Shown piece after piece: positions 44,458 through 52,163 of a stretch of DNA of 64,000 bases (within the stretch, counting starts at the first letter, position 1; each line of letters opens with the position of its first letter). The notes below the pieces were generated by a model. The model searched no databases. It was not told the DNA's origin and saw only the letters and a list, made by a program, of their open reading frames with translations. Source of the stretch: JAFEDN01 sp963795715 (GTDB taxonomy: Bacteria; Pseudomonadota; Gammaproteobacteria; Coxiellales; Coxiellaceae). The stretch covers positions 248,001-312,000 of the forward strand of contig CAWCIY010000003.1 of the NCBI GenBank assembly GCA_963795715.1, written 5' to 3'. The position numbers and the translations under genes were made by a program.

Positions 44458-45520
44458 AAATCACTCTAAATCTTTGTATCAAAAACACCAGGGTTACCAG
44501 TAGCAACACTGCCACACCATTGTGAGCAACCGCTACCGCTAATGGCAACAATTTTACGACATTGATGATTCCCAATGCGATTTGTAGGCCAAGCAAAATC
44601 AGCAACCAAATCACCCAAGGCCGCAACCGGGCATCGAATTTAGAAAATAGAAGAAATAAACAAGACAACAGTAAATATATGAAAGTAACGAAAGCCCAAT
44701 AACGATGCATCATTTGGATGGTGACTCGGGCCATCATTTCCAAACGTCCACCTTCGTAATTAGGACCTATCGGGCTGAAGATATTAAAAGCTTTAACCCA
44801 ATCCATTTGCGGCCAAAGAGTAGTATGACAGCTAGGGAAATCAGTGCCGCAAGCTAAAGCAGCATAATTGGTACTGGTCCAGGCGCCTAAAAATAGCTGA
44901 ACTATTAATATAATCAAACCCAAAATCAGGACTAGTTTCATGATATTAACAACGTCATCCCGCGACTTGATCGCGGGATCTAAGGAATTAGGCACTGTGC
45001 CAGTCATCGTAGATCCCGCGATCAAGTCGCGGGATGACAAGCGCGGTGCGGTAGCGGCAGTCAGCCAGCTCAATAAAGCGGCGATCGCCATACCTCCTAA
45101 CAAATGACCAGTCACCACCAGCGGCAAAAGCTTTAAGGTCACAGTCCACATTCCCAGGATAGCTTGAAAAATAAGCATACCCACCAGTAAAAAAGGTGTA
45201 ACCATGGGTTGCGGCAAACCGCGACGGTAATTAATAACCGCCCAAATCGCTAAAATAATAATTAAAAGACCTAAAGTACCAGCGACATAGCGGTGCACCA
45301 TTTCAGTCCAAGCTTTATGAGCCACGATAGGTTGGTCTGGATAAGTGTGTTGAGCATCCACTAACTTTGGCCCTGATTGAGGAAGAACCATTCTGCCGTA
45401 ACAGCCTGGCCAGTCGGGACAACCTAATCCAGCGTCAGTTAGCCGGGTATATGCCCCCAGCATAATCACTAAGACAGCTAAAATTAAAGCGAATTTTGCT
45501 AAACGATGATAATTAACCAA
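44438..45520 (-). CDS. ctaA: Heme A synthase CtaA with an in-frame palindromic insert
   Basis: COX15/CtaA family; it oxidises heme O to heme A for the aa3 oxidase. Eight helices are expected, with heme-ligand histidines in both halves (HKAWTEMVHRYVAG in the first, MMHRYWAFV and AVAHNGVAV in the second) and a GLGCPDWPGCYG cysteine loop after helix one. Between helices four and five the protein has an extra hydrophilic run of about 30 residues (SSRDLIAGSTMTGTVPNSLDPAIKSRDD), encoded by a near-perfect palindrome. As the insert lies in a loop, the enzyme may still work. Overlaps its neighbours on both sides. Confidence 0.9.
   Translation of the reverse strand: MVNYHRLAKFALILAVLVIMLGAYTRLTDAGLGCPDWPGCYGRMVLPQSGPKLVDAQHTYPDQPIVAHKAWTEMVHRYVAGTLGLLIIILAIWAVINYRRGLPQPMVTPFLLVGMLIFQAILGMWTVTLKLLPLVVTGHLLGGMAIAALLSWLTAATAPRLSSRDLIAGSTMTGTVPNSLDPAIKSRDDVVNIMKLVLILGLIILIVQLFLGAWTSTNYAALACGTDFPSCHTTLWPQMDWVKAFNIFSPIGPNYEGGRLEMMARVTIQMMHRYWAFVTFIYLLLSCLFLLFSKFDARLRPWVIWLLILLGLQIALGIINVVKLLPLAVAVAHNGVAVLLLVTLVFLIQRFRVIYATSVA
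44954..45038. repeat. Palindromic element inside ctaA with 28-bp arms
   Basis: Arms 44954-44981 and 45011-45038 are perfect inverted repeats (GTCATCCCGCGACTTGATCG... and the complement), with a 29-base spacer. The 85 bases plus flanks keep the reading frame. Pieces of the same element occur at about 929-945 (CATCAAGTCGCGGGAT) and at 40938-40951 (TTGATCGCGGGATC), so it is dispersed in this genome. Confidence 0.9.
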
Positions 45521-46064
45521 TGCTTGATACCCCCATTAAATATTTTAAATCATCTAATATCCACTCCGGATTGCTGTCCGTAGCATAACTTAAAACAATG
45601 TTACCCAAAGGATCTACCACGTAAAACGTTTTAGTTTGTCCCAAAACTTTAGCAAACTGAGTAGGGTCTATACGCCAATAAAGAGTTTGACTTTCCATCA
45701 ATTCTTTTTGTAACTGCGCATCCACTGTTCCCGGCTGCAAAGTCACAAATACTCTTTGTAATCTATTTGTATCCTTACCTAGAGCCCGTTGGATTTGCCG
45801 TATATTATACAAATCCTTTTGACAAATTGAATCACAGGATGGCGTATGTATGTATAAAATCGCCCACCGGTGTTGTAAGGCTCGTGGATTAATTGATAAT
45901 TGCTCTAAAGAAGGCGGTGGATTGATGAGTTGACCGTGATTTAGAGACCGGCTGGGCAACCATGTTTTATGGGTATAAAACCACACTGCCAAAAGCAGAG
46001 GAATTAAAAAAAGTAAACCGATGATTAAAAAAATTCGCCAACCATTTTTTTGGGTCTTCATCAT
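45513..46064 (-). CDS. SCO1/SenC-like oxidase assembly protein
   Basis: A membrane-anchored thioredoxin-fold protein of about 183 aa from ATG at 46064, which has GGAG upstream; the longer frame to 46130 only adds surf1 shadow sequence. One N-terminal helix (IFLIIGLLFLIPLLLAVWFY) is followed by a periplasmic domain with C77-xxx-C81 (PSCDSICQKDLYNIRQIQ), the spacing of copper-binding SCO proteins. The distal copper-binding histidine of true SCO1 could not be located, so it may be a diverged paralogue. The ATG overlaps the surf1 stop, and the gene ends eight bases inside ctaA. Confidence 0.75.
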   Translation of the reverse strand: MMKTQKNGWRIFLIIGLLFLIPLLLAVWFYTHKTWLPSRSLNHGQLINPPPSLEQLSINPRALQHRWAILYIHTPSCDSICQKDLYNIRQIQRALGKDTNRLQRVFVTLQPGTVDAQLQKELMESQTLYWRIDPTQFAKVLGQTKTFYVVDPLGNIVLSYATDSNPEWILDDLKYLMGVSSIG

Positions 46065-46786
46065 TAGCAGATTCTCCGTAGGTTTAACTTGAAATACAGA
46101 ATCAGCAAGGTCAATGCTAATGCAAACCATTGCACGGCATAACCGCGATGCCTGGCCGGAGTCATGGTTGTGACGATATCCCAGTGAGAAATATAACCAT
46201 TGCCTCCAGGCAATAATAAAGTAAAAGAATACAACGGTCTATTTAAAAGCCGGCTTAACTCATCAAAACGGATATCTTCGATGATTAAAGGCCATTGCAG
46301 AGCGGATTTAGGGTGCGCCAACACTAAATTATGTTCAGGTGTAAAGGCCAAACCAGTGATTTCAGCCTTACCCTTAGGAAGGTCATTCAAAATATTTTTA
46401 CAAGTCTGAGAAGATTCGCATCTAGACTTAGGAACCCAACCTAGGTTCAATAAAAGAACTGATTTATCGTCTTCTGGAATAAACGGGATAATGACATCGT
46501 AGCCTAATTGGTGGTTTATGATGCGATTATCCAGTAATATAGCGTGAGCATTGTCATAATTGCCAGATACTTTAACCGGCGTATAAGCAGGTTCGTGTTC
46601 GGCAAGGGATTGAGGTAGCTGCTTTGATCGCTGGCTAAACTGATCCAGCAGCTGTTGTTTGATTACTGCGCGGTTGAGTTGCCAGAACCCTAAAGACAAC
46701 AGCAGCGGCGTTAAAATCAACACTGCCAATGTGGGTATTAAACCGGGAACGAATTCCCAATGGCCAAAACGGAGGAAAATGCGCAT
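46064..46786 (-). CDS. SURF1 family cytochrome oxidase assembly protein
   Basis: SURF1 proteins assist insertion of heme A into subunit I. Two terminal helices are seen: GLIPTLAVLILTPLLLSLGFWQLNRA near the N-terminus (the family's GxWQLxR motif appears here as GFWQLNRA) and RGYAVQWFALALTLLILYF at the end. Between them is the periplasmic domain with VKVSGNYD and VLLNLGWVPKS. ATG at 46786 is chosen because it gives the usual N-terminus; an alternative is at 46825. No clear ribosome binding site supports either. The 5' end overlaps the oppositely oriented DUF2909 gene. Confidence 0.85.
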   Translation of the reverse strand: MRIFLRFGHWEFVPGLIPTLAVLILTPLLLSLGFWQLNRAVIKQQLLDQFSQRSKQLPQSLAEHEPAYTPVKVSGNYDNAHAILLDNRIINHQLGYDVIIPFIPEDDKSVLLLNLGWVPKSRCESSQTCKNILNDLPKGKAEITGLAFTPEHNLVLAHPKSALQWPLIIEDIRFDELSRLLNRPLYSFTLLLPGGNGYISHWDIVTTMTPARHRGYAVQWFALALTLLILYFKLNLRRIC

Positions 46787-46988
46787 GTTTTTAAAAATAT
46801 GTGTCGTGGTCGTTTTATTAGTCATTTTCTATTGTTTAATCAGCGCTCTTTATTATTTACTGTACCGTAAAGACGCCTTGCACATGGTGACTGCGCTTAC
46901 TTGGCGAATCGGTATATCGGTGCTGTTATTTGGGTTTTTATTTTTAGCTTATGGCTTAGGCTGGATACACCCCCATGGTGTTAGCTAA
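46779..46988 (+). CDS. DUF2909 twin-helix membrane protein
   Basis: A 69-aa protein with two helices (FLKICVVVVLLVIFYCLISALYYLLYR and WRIGISVLLFGFLFLAYGLGW), placed between ctaE and surf1. This is the standard location of the DUF2909 gene in gammaproteobacterial oxidase clusters. ATG at 46779 has GGAGG directly upstream. Unlike its neighbours it lies on the plus strand and is convergent with ctaE. Exact role unknown; presumed accessory to the oxidase. Confidence 0.85.
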   Translation: MRMFLKICVVVVLLVIFYCLISALYYLLYRKDALHMVTALTWRIGISVLLFGFLFLAYGLGWIHPHGVS

Positions 46989-46989
46989 A

Positions 46990-47886
46990 TTATAACCAAT
47001 AAACAAAAATAAACAAACCTAACCAAACTACGTCCACAAAATGCCAATACCAAGAAGCGGCCTCAAATCCAAAATGTTCCTGGCTATTAAAATCCCCTTT
47101 AATCATGCGCCACAGTATTACGATTAGCATGATGGTGCCGATAGTCACATGTAGTCCGTGAAAACCGGTCAACATGAAAAAAGTGGTTCCGTAAATGCCT
47201 GCGGACAATTTTAAATCTAAAAGGCTATAAGCTTCCAAATATTCGTGGGCTTGCAGGCATAAGAAGGCAACTCCCAACGCGATAGTGGCAACTTGGGCCA
47301 AAATCATTTGCACACGGCGATTTTTTAGCACTCCCCAATGGGCAATGGTGATAGTGACGCCGCTAGACAATAAAATGGCGGTGTTTATAGCTGGGATACC
47401 CCAGGCTTTCATCACTTCTTGAGGACCCGGGAATAGAGATGGATTAGGCGTTTGATAGAGTGGCCAGGCATGTGTAAATTGTGGCCACAGTAACAAATGA
47501 GTCATTGCTGCGGCATTGCTGCCTTCTCCGCCCAGCCAAGGAACGGAGAGTACACGAGTATAAAACAAGGCTCCAAAGAAAGCTGCGAAGAACATGATCT
47601 CACTAAAAATAAACCACACCATGCCCCAACGGAAAGAACGATCGACTTGCGGGTTTTGCAACAAACCGGCGCGAGTTTCACGAATCACTGTGCCAAACCA
47701 GCCAAATAGCATAATGGCTAAGACAATAGCTCCGATAATAAACAAAATAGGTCCGATGGTATTCCCGTGCAGCCAATTGGCCGCACCTACCAGCAGGCAA
47801 AAAATAGCAATAGAGCCAATAATCGGCCAATAACTGGGATTAGGTAAATAATATCCACCCGAATGATGGTTTTTGTCTGAAGACAT
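46990..47886 (-). CDS. ctaE: Cytochrome c oxidase subunit III
   Basis: A 298-aa subunit with seven helices. Diagnostic stretches are RWGMVWFIFSEIMFFAAFFGALFY, AHEYLEAY, GTTFFMLTGFHGLHVTIGTIML and the terminal SWYWHFVDVVWLGLFIFVYWL. It is part of the aa3-type terminal oxidase in the inner membrane. The subunit I and II genes and ctaG, which usually precede it, are not upstream here. Instead an ankyrin-protein gene lies divergently about 150 bases away, so the cluster is split at this point. Confidence 0.94.
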   Translation of the reverse strand: MSSDKNHHSGGYYLPNPSYWPIIGSIAIFCLLVGAANWLHGNTIGPILFIIGAIVLAIMLFGWFGTVIRETRAGLLQNPQVDRSFRWGMVWFIFSEIMFFAAFFGALFYTRVLSVPWLGGEGSNAAAMTHLLLWPQFTHAWPLYQTPNPSLFPGPQEVMKAWGIPAINTAILLSSGVTITIAHWGVLKNRRVQMILAQVATIALGVAFLCLQAHEYLEAYSLLDLKLSAGIYGTTFFMLTGFHGLHVTIGTIMLIVILWRMIKGDFNSQEHFGFEAASWYWHFVDVVWLGLFIFVYWL

Positions 47887-48034
47887 AAGATTCCTTGGTT
47901 TTAAAATCCCCCATGATACAAAATTTATCTACCTAAGAAAAGATGCATTTTTTAGCCTGAGATAGCGCCCTACTCCTAGTAACCGAATTGAAAACTGGTT
48001 ATACTTTTCTCAAAGATTATTTTTGGAGTTTTTT

Positions 48035-48799
48035 ATGCGCAAAAAAGGAACATATGAAGATACGGAGTTAATTCAAGTCATCCAAGACGCAAACGAAAAC
48101 GAAGTAAACTCTTTAATTGAAAAAAAAGCGGATGTTAATCAACGAGGAAAATATCTTACACCTCCTTTAGTCCATGCTGTACCCACTCCCGGTATTGTTA
48201 AGCGCTTATTAGAAGCTAAGACGGACGTACATCTCAGCGATATGTTCCATGCTGATGCTTTGTTTTATGCGGTAAAAGAAAAAAACACGAAGTCAATTAA
48301 TCTTCTCCTTGATCATAAAGGAGATATCAATAATCAAAATAACGTCTACCACTTATCTCCTTTGGCAAAAGCTGTGGATTTAGGAAGTTTAGAAGTCGTA
48401 GAACTTTTGGTAAACAGGAAGGCAAAAATCAATCAAAGAAATTTGCGTGGGATATCTGCTCTCACGATTGCTGCTAAGAAGGGTTATACTACAATAGTTC
48501 AATTTTTAATTAAAAATAACGCCAATATCGATTATTTAGATGTTTTTCAACAAAGTGCCTTGGATTACGCGCAAGAGAATAAAAAAACTGATGTCGAAAA
48601 AATTCTCAAATCCATCTACTTAAAAAGGCAAATGTTTGCATTTGTTTCCGGGTTACATCCGCGTCAAGGTGCAAATAGTTCTGTACTTCTAGCCAGTAAA
48701 AGTTCCATATGGGAAAAGAACGTTTTAAAAATAATTAAAACCATGCTGGATGAAACAAGTTCCACGATGACTATAAAAAAAAAATTAGCTGTTATCTAA
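48035..48799 (+). CDS. Ankyrin-repeat protein
   Basis: ATG at 48035 has GGAG six bases upstream; a TTG at 48023 overlaps that site and is rejected. The 254-aa protein shows about five ankyrin repeats between residues 10 and 185, for example ADALFYAVKEKNTKSINLLLDHKGDINNQN, SPLAKAVDLGSLEVVELLVNRKAKINQRN and ISALTIAAKKGYTTIVQFLIKNNANID. A basic tail of about 65 residues follows. Ankyrin proteins are frequent type IV effectors in Legionellales, and this one lies at the edge of an effector-like island. No enzymatic domain is visible. Confidence 0.85.
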   Translation: MRKKGTYEDTELIQVIQDANENEVNSLIEKKADVNQRGKYLTPPLVHAVPTPGIVKRLLEAKTDVHLSDMFHADALFYAVKEKNTKSINLLLDHKGDINNQNNVYHLSPLAKAVDLGSLEVVELLVNRKAKINQRNLRGISALTIAAKKGYTTIVQFLIKNNANIDYLDVFQQSALDYAQENKKTDVEKILKSIYLKRQMFAFVSGLHPRQGANSSVLLASKSSIWEKNVLKIIKTMLDETSSTMTIKKKLAVI

Positions 48800-48862
48800 G
48801 ATTTTCTTAATATTTTGCACATACTATCTTTATATTTTTTCTAAATTATAAAGGGGTAGATA

Positions 48863-49798
48863 ATGCAAAAAGAAAATCGAATAAACAGTGATCCAAAAGA
48901 ACAAACATCACTCAATATGCAGAATAAAAAAATAAAGGAATCGAAAATTGCTCAAAAGTTCTTTGCGGGTTTATTTATTCAGAAATTAAATAGAGAGTAT
49001 CTCAAACCTGAATATATACCTGAACCATTTAGTTTATCATTTCTGAATGGTCTAACTGATAAGGAAGGCAATCGGCTTGCTTTATATAGGAATGATTATA
49101 ATAAATTCATGGAATATGTTACTGAAACTTATAGTAAGGAGGAAAAATTAACAAAACCGGAAAAGGAGCAATTAGCAAGATCTTTATCTAGGGAACAAAT
49201 ATTAGAAGCTTTATGCAATTCGAAAGTTCAAGTAGTAAAATATTTGTCGGGAGACAATTTATCAAAATATGAATTAGATATAAAAGAGACTAATAAGACT
49301 AAGAACTTCATAACATGTGGAAAAATAGAAGCCATTAAAAAAGAAGATGTTAATTGTGTTGTTATGTTACAAAATGGCCACGTATATTTTACGCCAAAGA
49401 TTAGATCAATAGCAGGAGACATACGACCTTTAGTATTAGTTAATGGACAAGAAATAAAATTAACTACTGATAAAACTTCTGCACTTTTAGGTTTAAATCA
49501 CTCCTCATTATCTAACGGCTTAATGGTACGTTTTGCTGGATCTTTTACTTATGATGAACAATCAAAAACGTGGGTGATTGAAAACACGACCGGGCATTAT
49601 GGCACTAGAGCCATTCATCTTAGAGGGTTTCTACAAGACCTCGAGAAAATGGGATTAGATATTTCACATTTTTCTGTGAAAATTTGGATACCAAACCCTC
49701 CTGAAAGTTCTATTAAGTACCATACTATAATTGAAAATGCCAAAGCGTTTCTGGATAGAACCAATGACCAAATTCCTATTTTAGGTATGACTTTTTAA
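48863..49798 (+). CDS. Hypothetical protein, 311 aa, with a compact C-terminal domain
   Basis: AAGGGG lies upstream of the ATG. The N-terminal half is charged and helical. From about residue 150 a beta-rich domain appears: VVMLQNGHVYFTPK, then GLNHSSLSNGLMVRFAGSFTYDEQ, WVIENTTGHYG and LRGFLQDLEKMGLDISHFSVKIW. The order HSS - G - V - FAG - I-N-x-TGHY - FL - G-D recalls a domain found in several secreted bacterial toxin-like proteins, remembered as a pattern and not verified. A strong terminator follows the stop. Effector role likely but unproven. Confidence 0.6.
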   Translation: MQKENRINSDPKEQTSLNMQNKKIKESKIAQKFFAGLFIQKLNREYLKPEYIPEPFSLSFLNGLTDKEGNRLALYRNDYNKFMEYVTETYSKEEKLTKPEKEQLARSLSREQILEALCNSKVQVVKYLSGDNLSKYELDIKETNKTKNFITCGKIEAIKKEDVNCVVMLQNGHVYFTPKIRSIAGDIRPLVLVNGQEIKLTTDKTSALLGLNHSSLSNGLMVRFAGSFTYDEQSKTWVIENTTGHYGTRAIHLRGFLQDLEKMGLDISHFSVKIWIPNPPESSIKYHTIIENAKAFLDRTNDQIPILGMTF

Positions 49799-49806
49799 CT
49801 TTAAAG

Positions 49807-49840
49807 CGTGGGAAGCATGCTTTCCACGTTTTATTTCTAT
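49807..49840 (+). terminator. Rho-independent terminator
   Basis: Stem CGTGGGAAGC-AT-GCTTTCCACG with one G-T wobble, followed directly by TTTTATTTCTATTTTT. It ends the transcript of the preceding gene. Confidence 0.85.
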
Positions 49841-50048
49841 TTTTGCTTACTCACTGTTGCATGGGCTGCATGTTCGGTGTTGAACATGAACCCCGCCAGC
49901 GGACAACAACAAGATGGGTACTCTACCCCTGTTCAGACTCCTGTATTGGACGAGCAGCAATTCCCGCTACGAGGCTTAAGATTGATTTTCCATCCTCCCC
50001 GGATTAAACTGGTATGTAGTATCAATCATTAAAACGGAAGGACTTAAA

Positions 50049-52031
50049 ATGAAAAGTAATATACGAGAAATGATTAAAATATTACATGAAATATCTAAAG
50101 AAGAATCTGAGCTTAACATTTTTTGGATGTCAGATGAAGCTGCATCTAAATCTCGTAATGATCTAATTGTTGGACGCCACAATATATATTTTAGAATAAA
50201 TGCTTCCTTTAAAGAACCTGATCTTGAATATGCTTTTTATAATCCTGCTCGGCAGAAAGTTAAAAGAGGCTCTATTGATAAAACCGAATTACATGAATTA
50301 GAGACACTCTATTCTGAAATAAAAGGTTTTGAGAATTCAACTCAAGACCCTGGATTGTCTATAAGGGATAAAACCATCGACTGGTGCAAAAGAAACTTAT
50401 CTGAAATTCTGGAAATTACATCAGAAAGACAACATACCAGATCTCCTGCTTTCTTCAAAAAGTGGCGAGGATACAATGATTTTTTTTCAGAAAAAAAGAA
50501 TGATTTTAGCCAAATGTCTGATGAAGACATCATTGTTGCGCTAATAAAAAATAAATTCTGTTTTGAGGATTTGAAATTTTTTAAATCGTATTTAGCTGTA
50601 GGTATGGTGTCTCTCATATCTGAAGAAAAAGGTAATTTATTAGCAATGGAAAAACGTGAACAAATAAGCGATGGAGCTATAGCATTGGCAGCGGCGCTTC
50701 GGGATGAGAGTGTACGTCAGGGTAAGAATAATATAGATGATTGTGTTCATTACTTAGCATATTATCCGCCGTACTACCGCTACGTAACTTATGTAAGATC
50801 TTTGGAAAACCAGTTAGAAGAACACAAATTGCTTGTTCCAAAAGGATTTCCTTGTACAGAATTTGAGGCTTATTGGAGTATATTAAAAAATATTGAGGAT
50901 CAGTTTAAAAATGCGGCTAATACCATCTTCAAAGACAGAACTGATAATCGCGCACGTTACTATAAGCGCGCTATTGATCGCCGCTTGGCTGAACTTAGAA
51001 TCACACAGAGCTGGCTAAAAATACATCAAAGCAAACAGGACCTTGCGCATTCAAAAATTTCACCATCTGATATATTTGTATCGATTTTTAATGCTATCGT
51101 ATCTTTTGTTGTAACTAGCAAAGTTGTTAAGGAGTTAGCTGAAAAACAAAAAAGAGAGCAAAACTTAGAGGATGCGGACGGAGGCTATGTGGGGTTAAGA
51201 AAACGAATCAAACACGCGATTGAGTGTTTGCTGACAGAATACGACAAAATTAATCTCCCACAAGGCAAGGAATCAAACAATGAGCTGAAAGCATTTGGCC
51301 AGAAATGTGAGCGTATTCTCGATTGTTTGAGAGACGACCCTGCGGAATCTGTGGAACTGGCGCTAAGACAAATCAAAAAGAATTTTGATGAGGATGGCGA
51401 GCTTAGCGTGGATAATCTAGCGCAAATCCGAAACGAGCTTAGCAGCGGGATGTCGGAGGAGATAAAGGAAGCACTAAATAAGGTTAATCTAAAAGATATT
51501 CATAAAATAACTTCTATTGATCAAATAGCTTCTATTGATCAAATAGTCTCTATTGATAAAAATAAGGAGATTCCCAATATTATATCGCTTTTTAAAATGT
51601 CGGAACCTTCTCAAAACCCACATAAAATAACATTAGATAATAAATCTATTAATGAACCTTTAGACCAGAATAGAATTTTAAAAAAACATAAAATAACATT
51701 AGATAATAAATCTACTAATGAACCCTCTGATCCGTATGGATTTTTTCAAACAACACAATCAAATAATACAAATTCTATTGGCCAGACACCACATAAAATA
51801 ACATTAGATAATAAATCTACTTATGAACCCTTTGATCCGAGATTTTTTCAAATAACACAATCAAATAATACAAATTCTACCGACCAGACACCACATACAA
51901 TAACATTAGATGATAAATCTATTAATGAACCCTTAGACCAGAATAGACTTTTTAAAAAATTGAGTAATACTCCTCCAACACGACCAAATTCTACAAATTC
52001 TACAAATTCTAATGGCCATACGAGTACATAG
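50049..52031 (+). CDS. Hypothetical effector-like protein with C-terminal repeats
   Basis: A 660-aa protein with GGAAGG upstream of the ATG. Residues 1-420 are helical and charged, with short motifs such as SIRDKTIDWCKRNLSEI and SIFNAIVSFVVTSKVVKEL, which contains one moderately hydrophobic helix. Near residues 485-505 there is a short 7-residue repeat (TSIDQIA, ASIDQIV, VSIDKNK). From about 525 there are four copies of the unit HKITLDNKSxNEPxDxxxF, spaced 19-45 residues apart and separated by Asn/Thr/Ser-rich linkers. The repeats suggest a binding surface or rapidly evolving tail. No catalytic motif and no signal peptide. Confidence 0.65.
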   Translation: MKSNIREMIKILHEISKEESELNIFWMSDEAASKSRNDLIVGRHNIYFRINASFKEPDLEYAFYNPARQKVKRGSIDKTELHELETLYSEIKGFENSTQDPGLSIRDKTIDWCKRNLSEILEITSERQHTRSPAFFKKWRGYNDFFSEKKNDFSQMSDEDIIVALIKNKFCFEDLKFFKSYLAVGMVSLISEEKGNLLAMEKREQISDGAIALAAALRDESVRQGKNNIDDCVHYLAYYPPYYRYVTYVRSLENQLEEHKLLVPKGFPCTEFEAYWSILKNIEDQFKNAANTIFKDRTDNRARYYKRAIDRRLAELRITQSWLKIHQSKQDLAHSKISPSDIFVSIFNAIVSFVVTSKVVKELAEKQKREQNLEDADGGYVGLRKRIKHAIECLLTEYDKINLPQGKESNNELKAFGQKCERILDCLRDDPAESVELALRQIKKNFDEDGELSVDNLAQIRNELSSGMSEEIKEALNKVNLKDIHKITSIDQIASIDQIVSIDKNKEIPNIISLFKMSEPSQNPHKITLDNKSINEPLDQNRILKKHKITLDNKSTNEPSDPYGFFQTTQSNNTNSIGQTPHKITLDNKSTYEPFDPRFFQITQSNNTNSTDQTPHTITLDDKSINEPLDQNRLFKKLSNTPPTRPNSTNSTNSNGHTST

Positions 52032-52040
52032 ATCTAAGAT

Positions 52041-52069
52041 CAGCAAATCTCGCTACGCGAGGTTTGCTG
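52041..52069. terminator. Hairpin after the 660-aa gene
   Basis: CAGCAAATCTCG and CGAGGTTTGCTG form a 12-bp stem with one wobble around CTACG. There is no T tract, so it may be a palindromic repeat that only attenuates. It resembles the hairpin at 56355. Confidence 0.45.
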
Positions 52070-52163
52070 ACTACTGCTATCTGTCTTGTGAATGGGATCG
52101 GCTTTAGTTACACTGATAGAACGCAAAAATTTTCAAAAATCATTTGAATAAGGGAAGTCAGAG

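Noticed and set aside
49808..50032. 74-codon frame after the 311-aa gene
   Set aside because: It begins inside the rho-independent terminator, lacks a ribosome binding site, and the rest is repeat-like sequence.
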